This document shows, piece by piece, positions 1 to 7,948 of a DNA stretch of 17,702 nucleotides. The stretch comes from CAIKXD01 sp035439485 (lineage in GTDB: Bacteria; Bacteroidota; Bacteroidia; UBA4408). Both the position numbers and the translations under genes were made by a program. The first letter of the stretch is position 1. Each line of letters starts with the position of its first letter. The notes beneath the pieces are model-generated. The model did no database searches and was not told the DNA's origin. It saw nothing but the letters and a program-made list of their open reading frames with translations. Location of the stretch: positions 1 to 17,702 of the forward strand of contig DAORKI010000075.1 in NCBI GenBank assembly GCA_035439485.1, given 5' to 3'.

Positions 1-95
1 ATCAACACTTCTGTGCGTTAAAAAAATTATTCCTATTTTTATCGGACACTAGTGTTTTAAAATAAAAAAAAGGAAAAATTCAAGATGAAATTTGA

Positions 96-1409
96 CTATT
101 TGTTTACAATTATTCTTTGAGTTGAAATGCCGTCCTTTGTTCTTACAGTTAATGTATAAACTCCATTTTTGTTAATATTTAAATTGGTGTTTTTTTGCGC
201 TGAAAGAATTTTTTGTAGCTCATTTCCTAATAAATCATTTACTATGATATCGGCATGCTCTGTAAAAATATTCACATAAAAATCACCATTATTTGGATTT
301 GGATAAAATAGAAATTCAGCAGTCTGTTTGCTATGTTCTCTAATTTGTGACAAAGTATATACTTCTACTCCTCGAATAACGTAATTACCATAATCACCTA
401 CCAATAAATTTTTATTATTATCAAACAAAATACTAATAGGTCTTCCAAATGTGGCTCCAATGGCCTCTCCATCATCATAACCCATCAAATTTGGAGTTCC
501 AGCAATAGTAGAAACGTTTCCAAGTGGATCTATTTTTCTGATAGTGTAATCAAGTCTACCTGCAACAAATAAGTTTCCTAAACTATCGGTTATTAATCCC
601 TTTGGACCATTAAATCTTGCCGAAGTTCCATTTCCATCCAAGTGATCTGGTGTTCCATCGCCTGCAAAGGTGGTAACATTTCTTGCACCATCTATTTTTC
701 TGATTATATTATTATCTCTATCACTAACATAAAAAATATGATTTAATTTATCATATGTAATACAAATTGGACGATTAAAACTTGCAACATTTCCTGCTCC
801 ATTTGAATTACCCACGATACCACTCCCAACAAATGTTGAAACATTTCCAAGACTATCAATTTTTCGAATTACATCGTTATCGGAATCTGCAACATATAGA
901 TTTAAAGAATCATCAAAGCACATGTAAGCCGGAGATCTAAATTGAGCAACACTATCTGCTCCATCAACATAACCTGCAACTCCAGTTCCTGCATAAGTAC
1001 TTACTATTCCTAATGTATCAATTTTTCGAATTGCACTATTTCCTTCTTCAGAAACGTAAATATTATCATAGATGTCTATTGCAATTCCTAGTGGTAAATT
1101 GAATTGTGCAACTGAAATATGTCCATTTACATAATCTGGAATAGTGTTACCAGCAAATGTACTAACATTGCCTAACACATCAATTTTACGTATGCAATTT
1201 TCATCCACAATGTATAAATTTCCTTTGCTATCAAAAGCCATTTGTTCAGGTAAAGAAAATTGACAATCAGCCAAAGCACCATCTATAACAGCCTGAGCAC
1301 CTAAACCTGCAAAAGTACTAACCATTTGAGCACTGCTATTCTTTGATAAAATTACACCTAAAAAAATGAGTAATAATTTACTCTTAATTTGTAATTTGTT
1401 GTTCATCAT
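96..1409 (-). CDS. Secreted NHL-repeat six-bladed beta-propeller with T9SS type A sorting domain
   Basis: A 437-residue exported protein. Residues 1-28 form a signal peptide ending in SSAQ. Six tandem repeats of about 50-55 residues follow (about 29-355), each running roughly VSTFAG...G..DG...A.F..P...FD..GNLYV.D..N..IRKID..GN. This is the NHL-repeat pattern, and six copies match one six-bladed propeller. The last 70 or so residues (from FYPNPNNGDF to QRIIVNK) are a T9SS type A C-terminal sorting domain, so the product should cross the outer membrane and be released or attached to the cell surface. No catalytic motif is visible, so binding of a ligand or surface polymer is an inference only. 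Translation may begin at either of two consecutive ATG codons (1409 or 1406). A TATATTTG element at 1536-1543 could be the promoter. The start is 211 nt downstream of a minus-strand terminator, so the gene is probably transcribed alone. Confidence 0.9.
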   Translation of the reverse strand: MMNNKLQIKSKLLLIFLGVILSKNSSAQMVSTFAGLGAQAVIDGALADCQFSLPEQMAFDSKGNLYIVDENCIRKIDVLGNVSTFAGNTIPDYVNGHISVAQFNLPLGIAIDIYDNIYVSEEGNSAIRKIDTLGIVSTYAGTGVAGYVDGADSVAQFRSPAYMCFDDSLNLYVADSDNDVIRKIDSLGNVSTFVGSGIVGNSNGAGNVASFNRPICITYDKLNHIFYVSDRDNNIIRKIDGARNVTTFAGDGTPDHLDGNGTSARFNGPKGLITDSLGNLFVAGRLDYTIRKIDPLGNVSTIAGTPNLMGYDDGEAIGATFGRPISILFDNNKNLLVGDYGNYVIRGVEVYTLSQIREHSKQTAEFLFYPNPNNGDFYVNIFTEHADIIVNDLLGNELQKILSAQKNTNLNINKNGVYTLTVRTKDGISTQRIIVNK

Positions 1410-1535
1410 TTTTTGTAATATGTTAATTTAAAAATCAATTTGAATTCTTTTTTTCATCTCGAATTTAAGTTATGTTTTAATTATTTATTAAATAAATTTG
1501 AATAAGTTTTATTAATTGAATTAGGCTAATAAAAA

Positions 1536-1543
1536 CAAATATA
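1536..1543 (-). promoter_or_regulatory. Candidate -7 promoter element (TATATTTG)
   Basis: On the minus strand the octamer reads TATATTTG, a perfect match to the Bacteroidota -7 consensus TAnnTTTG. It lies 126 nt upstream of the NHL gene start and downstream of the terminator at 1621-1664. No clear TTG -33 box is present at the usual spacing, and the DNA is very AT-rich, so a chance match is possible. Confidence 0.3.
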
Positions 1544-1620
1544 TTAATTAAATAGTACGTTTAACAGTTTGAAATAAATTAAAATATGCTTGATCGTTAT
1601 AAAAAATACTTTATAAACAT

Positions 1621-1664
1621 AAAAAACACCGAGCTTTTGTATCAATTGATACATTGGCCCGGTG
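1621..1664 (-). terminator. Intrinsic terminator with extended palindromic stem
   Basis: Read on the minus strand, CACCGGGC pairs with GCTCGGTG (eight pairs, one G-U). Inside that stem sits the perfect 16-nt palindrome TGTATCAATTGATACA (1638-1653), flanked by short CAA/AAA internal loops. The outer stem is followed directly by six T residues (1626-1621). A GC-rich stem plus a T tract is the textbook Rho-independent form. The hairpin is 258 nt past the stop of the lipoprotein gene at 1922, so it ends either a long 3' UTR or a separate short transcript. Confidence 0.7.
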
Positions 1665-1720
1665 CATCAATAGCTCTTGAATACAGTCCCTTTTTCTGAC
1701 CCAAGGCGCCATTAATATGA
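1621..1720 (-). ncRNA. Possible small RNA ending at the terminator
   Basis: The roughly 90 nt before the minus-strand T tract are far richer in G and C than the flanks (GGCGCC, GGGTCAG, AGGGACTG, GCACCGGGCC) and end in a strong terminator. GAGCTATTGAT (1676-1666) can pair with ATCAAT (1650-1645) and AGCTC (1635-1631), which would exclude part of the terminator stem. An sRNA or attenuator-like element would fit. I do not recognise a known family, and no 5' end or promoter is certain. Confidence 0.22.
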
Positions 1721-1921
1721 ATTAGATTATTTTTTTGAAAGCAAGACTATTCCTATTCAATGCATTTTGTTGCATTAAGTTATATTGATTAAAACTGTTT
1801 GAAATTCTTTTCGAGTTTTATCGAAATAGTATATTCAAATAAATGAAACTGAAGCTATATTGAGCTTATCTATGAGACTTACAGCAAATGAACGAAATCA
1901 GTAATCTGTAATTACACTTAT

Positions 1922-2608
1922 TTACAAGTCAACATTTATTTCATGCTCGTTAACCCTATTAAGATATGATTTAACGCTGCCACATAGTACATTTTTTTCA
2001 CCTTTTCTATAGACAGAAGCAGTGTACCAAACATTTGAAAAATTATCTTCATAAGATGATGTATATACATCAAGTCTTGCATTAATATTTTTCCCAAAAA
2101 CCACCTTTAGCTTATCACAACTAGAAAAAACTACAGAATCTGATTCGTTTCCTGGAACGTGTGATTTTAAAATAAAGCTTGTTTTAATCATGGGTACCAA
2201 GGCAATAGTGTAGGATTTATTTGCTTCTTTTTTGCTCAACTTTTTTAAAGTGTCCAATACGGGCATTTGATATCCTTCTGCCACTACTCCAGGTATAACA
2301 TATAAATATTTTTTGTGCGCTTGATCAAATTTAGCAAACCCATTTTCATCTGTATGCCCAGTTTGATTTTCACTCATGTGCTTTCTTCCATATTCAGGAA
2401 ACCAATCTCCATCCTGTGCATTATTTCCCATCTTAGTTGGATGTTGCCATACTTTGTACAAATTAATAGTGGCATTCGAAATTGGCTTTCTCGAAAAGCT
2501 GTCCACAACCAAAAACTGCAGTTCATCAGGATATACTTCTTTTTTACATGAACCAAATATGGAGAGAATTGCTGTGGACACAAATAGGTATATGATTAGT
2601 TTTTTCAT
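1922..2608 (-). CDS. Putative lipoprotein with a carboxypeptidase-regulatory-like domain
   Basis: A 228-residue protein. An N-terminal hydrophobic signal ends in the lipobox FGSC (Cys21), so it should be lipidated and held in the periplasm or outer membrane. Residues 30-110 (LQFLVVDSFSRKPISNATIN, then a T-D-E-N-G-F-A-K-F segment and a VVAEGY segment) resemble the Ig-like carboxypeptidase-regulatory/CNA-B fold found in many Bacteroidota lipoproteins. The remainder is predicted beta-rich without a motif I know. No catalytic residues are evident and the function is unknown. The gene lies 81 nt downstream of the secreted hydrolase, but a terminator sits between them and a TATATTTG element is placed 17 nt before its ATG, so it is probably its own transcription unit. 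Confidence 0.85.
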   Translation of the reverse strand: MKKLIIYLFVSTAILSIFGSCKKEVYPDELQFLVVDSFSRKPISNATINLYKVWQHPTKMGNNAQDGDWFPEYGRKHMSENQTGHTDENGFAKFDQAHKKYLYVIPGVVAEGYQMPVLDTLKKLSKKEANKSYTIALVPMIKTSFILKSHVPGNESDSVVFSSCDKLKVVFGKNINARLDVYTSSYEDNFSNVWYTASVYRKGEKNVLCGSVKSYLNRVNEHEINVDL

Positions 2609-2625
2609 TTTCTTTAAGTTTAAAA

Positions 2626-2633
2626 CAAATATA
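2626..2633 (-). promoter_or_regulatory. Candidate -7 promoter element (TATATTTG)
   Basis: The minus strand reads TATATTTG, a perfect TAnnTTTG, ending 17 nt before the ATG of the lipoprotein gene and just after the terminator of the preceding gene. Position and match support a promoter for the lipoprotein gene. No -33 TTG is apparent. Confidence 0.5.
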
Positions 2634-2657
2634 TAATTTTTTTTATAATATTAAAAA

Positions 2658-2681
2658 GGGCATAAGGATAAGCCTATGCCC
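2658..2681 (-). terminator. Intrinsic terminator after the secreted hydrolase gene
   Basis: On the minus strand, GGGCATA pairs perfectly with TATGCCC. Two further G-C pairs sit above a bulged base, under a five-base loop, and TTTTT follows the stem. It begins 8 nt after the hydrolase stop codon, the usual place for a Rho-independent terminator. Confidence 0.8.
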
Positions 2682-2689
2682 ATATTTTG

Positions 2690-4963
2690 TTATTCATGCT
2701 TAACAATCAACTTTTTTGTTAAATTTTCGGTAATAGTTTTAATATTTATAATGTACACTCCATCCGCTAAATCACTAGTGCTTATCCTATCACTGTTCTG
2801 ATTAATTTGTTCACTCAAAATGAGGTCACCTAGCATATTGACAATGCTAATAGTTTCAATGTTTTCATAGCTTAGGATATCAACATAATTGGATGAAGGA
2901 TTTGGAAATAGGCTAATAAGTTGTTCCTTATTACTCCTCCTCATTTTTTCTTTATCACTTGCTTTAGATCTGTCAAAAATTGAAGTTGCAATACCTTCAT
3001 TTATATCTGATGCTCCGCTGTTTCTTCCATTGGAATAGCAATGCGGAATTGGAACAATTTCAGCTTGAAATGTTGCATCGTTTTCTGTATAAAATCCATG
3101 ATACAATTCAATATATTCTCCTGCCTTATAAAAAACTGTTGCATTACTGTTTACGATGACATCACCACAAGGACTTAGTGGATTTTGTAGATCCACACCA
3201 TTGGATACTGTTGAACCACATATAGCATCATTACTTATATTATTGCCGGCTAAAATAAGGGTATTAGCTTTATAAGTTTTAGTTTGCAAATATCTATTTT
3301 CATGTTTTATAATGGCTGGATAACCACCCACAATATCCATAAGCCAGCCAATATTTTCATCCGTTATTTCAACATGACTTTGGTTGTGCAATGGTGCGTA
3401 AACGACATCAAAATGTGAAAACTGATGAGAAAAATCTTCAAAATGGGATTCCCCATCAAATTTTACATTCAACACAGCGGCAGTGGTTACTGGGTGAGCT
3501 TTCATCAAATTTTCATAATTGATAGCACCTATAGAACTCATAATGGGTATAAAGCAAAGCTGATCGCTATTCACCGAATTATCTATCCAATCTAAATTAC
3601 AAAATCCAGCTGCCTGACCAAGCCAATTGCTTGTAATGTTGGGTAAACCGTTGGCAATTTCTTGTAAATCTCTTCGGTACGAACCTGGCGCCAAATCAAG
3701 CGCCATGGTGTTTTTTACTTTTACCGACTGGGAGGTTATACCCAATAGTGGATTGCTTGAAATAAGACAAATTGGCAAATCAAAATCAAATACTTTTTTA
3801 AAATTATTATCGTTTTGTGGCAATGCATATAAATCCATTTCAATTAAACCATCAATGTCCAACACCTTATCACCAGGCTGATGTTGTGATGATTGTGTAT
3901 CACTCAATCTACTACCATTACTTATCGAATATTTTACACAATGCTCAGGCCAGCCCATATATGGATTAGATATAAAAACTTGTCTTTCGAGCGATGGAGT
4001 AGGAGTGGTATAGGTTGTTGGACCAACAAAACTTGTTTCTAAACATGAATAGTTAACCAATTGCGATGCCGATGGGCAGGTTAGTTTATTGTATTTTTCT
4101 TCCACATCGCCACCAAGTCCTTTTAAATGTTTTAAGGTGTATTGTAAACTTAATGGAATATTAGCACCCATTTGTGGGGAATCAAAACTGATAAATTTTT
4201 CAACCCAATCTGTGTGTCCTTCTGCTTCTAGCTTATTAATAGCATAACGTGCTACCAGTCCTCCCATACTAGCTCCACAAACTACCATTTTTTCTGTGCT
4301 ATTATTGGCAACGAGTTCGGCATGAATTTTTAAAAGTAAATCATAAAGTGCTTCTCCATTCGATTCAATATATTCTTGACCACTATAAAAATCAATAAAA
4401 CAGATATCAAAACCCGCACAACATAGCTGATTCAGAAGTTCTGGTGCTTTTTCAACCTTCAAGGGATCGCCAGCATGATAACCTTCGGCATCAATGCCAG
4501 TAACTAAGGTAGCCCAATTAAATGTTGAAAATCCAACTTCGTAGCCATGATACTGTGGTGCTGAATTAAAGGCTTCCAAACATTGAGGCACTGAGGATGG
4601 AGGAGAAGGGTACCAATCTTGACTAAAGTACTTGTCCATAGTGTACAACTGAGCATTGGCCATATTCTTTTCAAATGAAATACCTTCAACAAAAACAAAG
4701 GGTTTCTTTATGGAGTCATTATTGTGAATGGACGTTTTATAATAGCATCTTGCCTGAGCAGATTGTTCAAGGTAAGAAAGACCTCTCGAATAGGTATTAT
4801 TGTTTTGAAGTAAGGGAGCATAGTAAGTTGGAACAACAGTGTTTGTAGAAGTTATTACTCCATCATAATGTACATATTTTCTTGCTGCAAACGGACAGTT
4901 TGTTTCGCTTTGTGCGAATATCATGGAACTGTATAAGCTGAGTAAATAAATTATTTTTTTCAT
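2690..4963 (-). CDS. Secreted alpha/beta hydrolase (PGAP1/lipase-like) with T9SS type A sorting domain
   Basis: A 757-residue exported enzyme. The signal peptide ends at FAQ (residue 18). The nucleophile elbow is G230-A-S232-M-G-G, followed by helix LVARYAINKLEAEG and then FISFDSPQMGANIP. This order is typical of PGAP1-like and lipase-like serine hydrolases acting on esters. FVEGIS (about 91-96) may supply the oxyanion region. The catalytic His is not certain, and the HxNQSHVEI segment is the best candidate. About residues 550-640 carry a beta repeat (T-L-I-L-A-G-N-N, then GDVIVNSNATVFYKAGEYIE and GFYTENDATFQAEI) resembling the coathanger-stack module of other T9SS cargo. The C-terminus (SLFPNPSSNYVDI to KKLIVKHE) is a T9SS type A sorting domain. 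The ATG overlaps the stop of the upstream lipoprotein gene in ATGA, implying translational coupling. The substrate is unknown. Confidence 0.85.
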   Translation of the reverse strand: MKKIIYLLSLYSSMIFAQSETNCPFAARKYVHYDGVITSTNTVVPTYYAPLLQNNNTYSRGLSYLEQSAQARCYYKTSIHNNDSIKKPFVFVEGISFEKNMANAQLYTMDKYFSQDWYPSPPSSVPQCLEAFNSAPQYHGYEVGFSTFNWATLVTGIDAEGYHAGDPLKVEKAPELLNQLCCAGFDICFIDFYSGQEYIESNGEALYDLLLKIHAELVANNSTEKMVVCGASMGGLVARYAINKLEAEGHTDWVEKFISFDSPQMGANIPLSLQYTLKHLKGLGGDVEEKYNKLTCPSASQLVNYSCLETSFVGPTTYTTPTPSLERQVFISNPYMGWPEHCVKYSISNGSRLSDTQSSQHQPGDKVLDIDGLIEMDLYALPQNDNNFKKVFDFDLPICLISSNPLLGITSQSVKVKNTMALDLAPGSYRRDLQEIANGLPNITSNWLGQAAGFCNLDWIDNSVNSDQLCFIPIMSSIGAINYENLMKAHPVTTAAVLNVKFDGESHFEDFSHQFSHFDVVYAPLHNQSHVEITDENIGWLMDIVGGYPAIIKHENRYLQTKTYKANTLILAGNNISNDAICGSTVSNGVDLQNPLSPCGDVIVNSNATVFYKAGEYIELYHGFYTENDATFQAEIVPIPHCYSNGRNSGASDINEGIATSIFDRSKASDKEKMRRSNKEQLISLFPNPSSNYVDILSYENIETISIVNMLGDLILSEQINQNSDRISTSDLADGVYIINIKTITENLTKKLIVKHE

Positions 4964-5550
4964 AAGTCATATTTAATATCAACATAAAAGTAAATTCTTG
5001 GATTAGGTGGTGTGTACTTTGGGCTATGACTATAGGTACAATTGGCCGAAAATGTAAAAATGTGCTTTACTTTATCCCATTTAATAATTTTATAATCAAT
5101 AATCGAGTCAATATAATAGGCCTTATACTCACCGTCATATGCCTCAAAAGAAATCTTACTATCCCATGTTTTCTTTAAGTGTTCCCTTAAAAATGTAGTA
5201 TCTATCTCCTGAGTTTGTTTATCTATTCTAAGAGTAATACCGGCCTCTCTAAAATTTGCTTTTCTATCGAATGGAAAAATCCCAATCCATATATGTTCAA
5301 ATTCACGATTGTTCATCGTGTATTCCGAGTACCAAACTGCATCTTTATTATCATCTTCAAACTTACCTGCGGTCCTTTTGTGTAGTCTTCTATTACGATC
5401 TTCTAATAAATACTCTTTATTGTCATCAACTTTAAGATATACCACATTGCTCCCATTGGCTTTGTGTTTTGGTTCAGAAATGTCTTTGCCGCATGAGTAT
5501 AATACCAAGGAAAAAATAATAAGCTGGGCGATTAAAGGGAAATTTTTCAT
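4960..5550 (-). CDS. Putative lipoprotein of unknown function, coupled to the hydrolase
   Basis: A 196-residue protein. The hydrophobic N-terminus ends in LYSC (Cys20), a good lipobox, so it is expected to be a lipoprotein. The mature part is charged and predicted beta-rich, with the pattern YLLEDRNRR..., a DTTFLREHLKKTWDSK segment and a final strand PRIYFYVDIKYDL. I do not recognise the family. Its stop codon overlaps the ATG of the secreted hydrolase by 4 nt, so the two are likely made together. A chaperone, inhibitor or surface partner for the hydrolase is possible but is inferred only from position. It follows the SprB-repeat gene by 64 nt with no terminator between them. Confidence 0.85.
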   Translation of the reverse strand: MKNFPLIAQLIIFSLVLYSCGKDISEPKHKANGSNVVYLKVDDNKEYLLEDRNRRLHKRTAGKFEDDNKDAVWYSEYTMNNREFEHIWIGIFPFDRKANFREAGITLRIDKQTQEIDTTFLREHLKKTWDSKISFEAYDGEYKAYYIDSIIDYKIIKWDKVKHIFTFSANCTYSHSPKYTPPNPRIYFYVDIKYDL

Positions 5551-5614
5551 AAGATTTATTTGATTATAATTATTAATTTAATTGTTTTCTATCTCATAGC
5601 CAAAGTAAGCTAAG

Positions 5615-7948
5615 TTAATTTTTTATGGTGGATTGATCGATTTGCTTTTGCATTTTTATCAAAAGTAAAGTTAATTCTTCAATCTTTACTTGTTGCATTT
5701 TTATCATTTCACCTAAATCTACTCCTTCTTTTTCAATTTCATTCGCACTTGGCATACCCGGTAAATGTTTGTTTGCATCAATGTATTGTGCTATACTGTT
5801 TAAATCCATTAAACTGTAGTTTGCATCAAATACATAATCACCCCAATTTTGAATATCTACTCGTAGTTTTTTACATTTAATATTGCCATCAACTACTAAG
5901 CGATAGTTCAACAAATCAGCATGATTCTTTGGATTTATTCCTATTCCAACTCTTCCATCGTTTGTCACGGTCATTTTTGTATTACTTTTAATCCCACCAT
6001 CAGAGGTCATCACATCTGTTGAGCTTTCGCCATTCAGTGTACTAAACATTAAATCTCCTATGGCATTGGTGTAAATTACGGCACCACCTGCATTGGAACC
6101 ATCACTTGTAGTATTCCATAAACCGCCATCATGTCTGTAGGCATTAAAGGCCATATATGATGTTGCCCATCCCGAAGATTCTGTGCGCATGTTGCCAAAT
6201 GAAATATGATCTGATTCATCTATTTTAATCTCAAATTTGCCACGTGGTGCTCCAGTACCAATACCCGCAGTTTTGTTTGCATGGTCAACAAAAAATACTG
6301 GATTTGTATTGTCCCAAGGACAAGTAACTTTTAAATTACCACCATGAAGGTGAAATTTTTCATTTGGCGAATTAGTCCCAACACCAACATTTCCGTTATA
6401 ACCAACATTTAATCTGCTGCCAGAAATGGCAATTTCGCCATAAATATCAAGCTTGCTATTAGCCTCTGGCATTAATACACCAATGCCAACATTGCCATCT
6501 GATGGACACTTTACTATATCCATCGTGTTTAAAGGCGTTGTAACTCCGCTTACTACGCTCGTTGGGGCGCCCCATGATAACTTTGGACTGCAACCACAAC
6601 CATCACAACTATAGCCTGGCACAGGTAAACCTGGATTTGGAGTATCTATTTGAATTACCTTCATGATGCCATTTTCATCAATTCCTAATACCCTATTATT
6701 GCTTCCAAATTGTGTACTGTCTAAATTCATCATCCTAATTTGAGCATCAAAATTGATGGTATCATTTTGAATCGTAATAGCTACATCATTGTTTGATTTT
6801 ATTACCACTGCACTTTGGTCACTACTCCCAATAAACTGCGATGGATCAATATTGGAATTACCATTTCTACTCCAATCTTTAGCTGACGGCATACTCAGCT
6901 TTACAGATTGTTTTGATTCACAACCATGAGCATCGGTAATTAATAAATTGTATTCACCTCCATTTAAATTGCTTAAATTTGACGTAGTAGTGTGGTTTTC
7001 ATCATCCCATAGATAACTATATGGTGCTGTTCCTCCATTTACATTAGTCGAGATAATGCCATTATAACAATCGGTACAGCTAACATTAAAGCCATTGTAA
7101 TCACTTAAATTAAATTGGGCTTCAATTTCACTAGCTTGTGTTATAAATATGCCTGTATCTAATAGTGTTTGACCTTTTTGATAAATTCTTACTGCATTGT
7201 AACCCCCACTTAAATCTTCAGGACTAAAACTGAAGTTCCCATTTTTCCAAACTACACTGTATTCCCCTAAACCACCACTAATATTTAGTGTCGCTTTGCC
7301 ATCATTTTTTTCAAAGCAACTTGTTCCCTGCACATTGGTAAAACTTATTTGAACAGCTGTTGGCGCTGTTATTGTTACAATTCCATTTATAGTGCAATGA
7401 TTGGCATCGGTAATCAAATATTCATATTCACCTGCTGTTAGATTTTTTATGATACTGGTTGTTTCACCATTATTCCATTGATACTCATAAGGCGGTGTCC
7501 CACCGTTAGCTAATAGTTCAATAATTCCATCATGGTTTAATAATGAGCTTACTCCAAAGCCACTATAATCACTAGTCTTTTGCTCTATACTTAAAGAGCG
7601 TGGTTCCTTTAATTCATAGGTATCGGTAACAGCTATATTATTAACATCTATCACAGTCACTGAATATGTGCCAGCTGACTTGTTCGTTATTATAGGGGTG
7701 GTTTCACCAGTGTTCCATTGATATGTATATGGTGCTTGTCCAAAATCTGGTATTGCCTCTAATATTCCTGTACTCTCTCCATTACACTTAATGTGATAGC
7801 CTCCAATATGTGAATTGCTTTTTATTATACCTGAACTGCTTTGTGCTTTAATTTCAATACCAAATAGTAATAATATTGAGGCACTCAATCCATAAAATAT
7901 ATGATGGCCTCTGCCTAATTTGTTTTTAAGATAGTTTTTAATTTTCAT
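5615..7948 (-). CDS. SprB-repeat surface protein with trimeric tail-fibre-like C-terminus
   Basis: A 777-residue exported protein. The signal peptide ends at KAQ (36). Four SprB-type repeats follow at about 52-118, 127-198, 205-277 and 285-354, with the recurring core G..PY.Y.W..G.TT..I.NL.AG.Y...I.DA..C. A linker holds a Cys cluster, CDGCGC (448-453). From about 485 come units of the form VGIG....P..K (487, 521, 571, 667), as in phage tail-fibre-like and trimeric beta-helix proteins. The C-terminus (701-770, W-G-D-Y-V-F-D, HLPGMPSANE, KIEELTLLLIKMQKQI) matches the conserved tail of many Bacteroidota tail-fibre-domain proteins and ends in a coiled coil. No T9SS sorting domain is visible. SprB repeats are known from Flavobacterium surface adhesins. 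An adhesive, trimeric fibre is the likely product, and gliding cannot be inferred. Confidence 0.87.
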   Translation of the reverse strand: MKIKNYLKNKLGRGHHIFYGLSASILLLFGIEIKAQSSSGIIKSNSHIGGYHIKCNGESTGILEAIPDFGQAPYTYQWNTGETTPIITNKSAGTYSVTVIDVNNIAVTDTYELKEPRSLSIEQKTSDYSGFGVSSLLNHDGIIELLANGGTPPYEYQWNNGETTSIIKNLTAGEYEYLITDANHCTINGIVTITAPTAVQISFTNVQGTSCFEKNDGKATLNISGGLGEYSVVWKNGNFSFSPEDLSGGYNAVRIYQKGQTLLDTGIFITQASEIEAQFNLSDYNGFNVSCTDCYNGIISTNVNGGTAPYSYLWDDENHTTTSNLSNLNGGEYNLLITDAHGCESKQSVKLSMPSAKDWSRNGNSNIDPSQFIGSSDQSAVVIKSNNDVAITIQNDTINFDAQIRMMNLDSTQFGSNNRVLGIDENGIMKVIQIDTPNPGLPVPGYSCDGCGCSPKLSWGAPTSVVSGVTTPLNTMDIVKCPSDGNVGIGVLMPEANSKLDIYGEIAISGSRLNVGYNGNVGVGTNSPNEKFHLHGGNLKVTCPWDNTNPVFFVDHANKTAGIGTGAPRGKFEIKIDESDHISFGNMRTESSGWATSYMAFNAYRHDGGLWNTTSDGSNAGGAVIYTNAIGDLMFSTLNGESSTDVMTSDGGIKSNTKMTVTNDGRVGIGINPKNHADLLNYRLVVDGNIKCKKLRVDIQNWGDYVFDANYSLMDLNSIAQYIDANKHLPGMPSANEIEKEGVDLGEMIKMQQVKIEELTLLLIKMQKQIDQSTIKN

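Larger units (their letters stand above)
1410..1921. other. Intergenic region with a GC-rich structured island, no convincing gene
   Basis: These 512 nt separate two minus-strand genes. Most of the stretch is strongly AT-rich and closed in all frames. The exception is about 1621-1712, which holds GGCGCC, GGCCCGG and a stable hairpin (annotated separately). A 33-codon minus-strand reading frame at 1611-1712 runs through the hairpin and is probably fortuitous. Confidence 0.6.

Noticed and set aside
46..55. Palindrome ACACTAGTGT near the window start
   Set aside because: Ten bases, no T tract next to it and no second copy, so there is no basis for calling it a site or terminator.
1611..1712. 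33-codon minus-strand frame starting MAPWVRKRDCIQELL
   Set aside because: It runs through the terminator stem and T tract, has no recognisable family or ribosome-binding site, and is more simply a by-product of the GC-rich structured island.
2315..2636. Several 60-90 codon frames on both strands
   Set aside because: They lie across the well-supported lipoprotein gene in other frames and have no signal or domain of their own.
5615..7948. Gliding-motility adhesin SprB itself
   Set aside because: Only the repeat type is shared. The protein is far shorter than SprB, has a tail-fibre-like end, and no other gld or spr genes are nearby.
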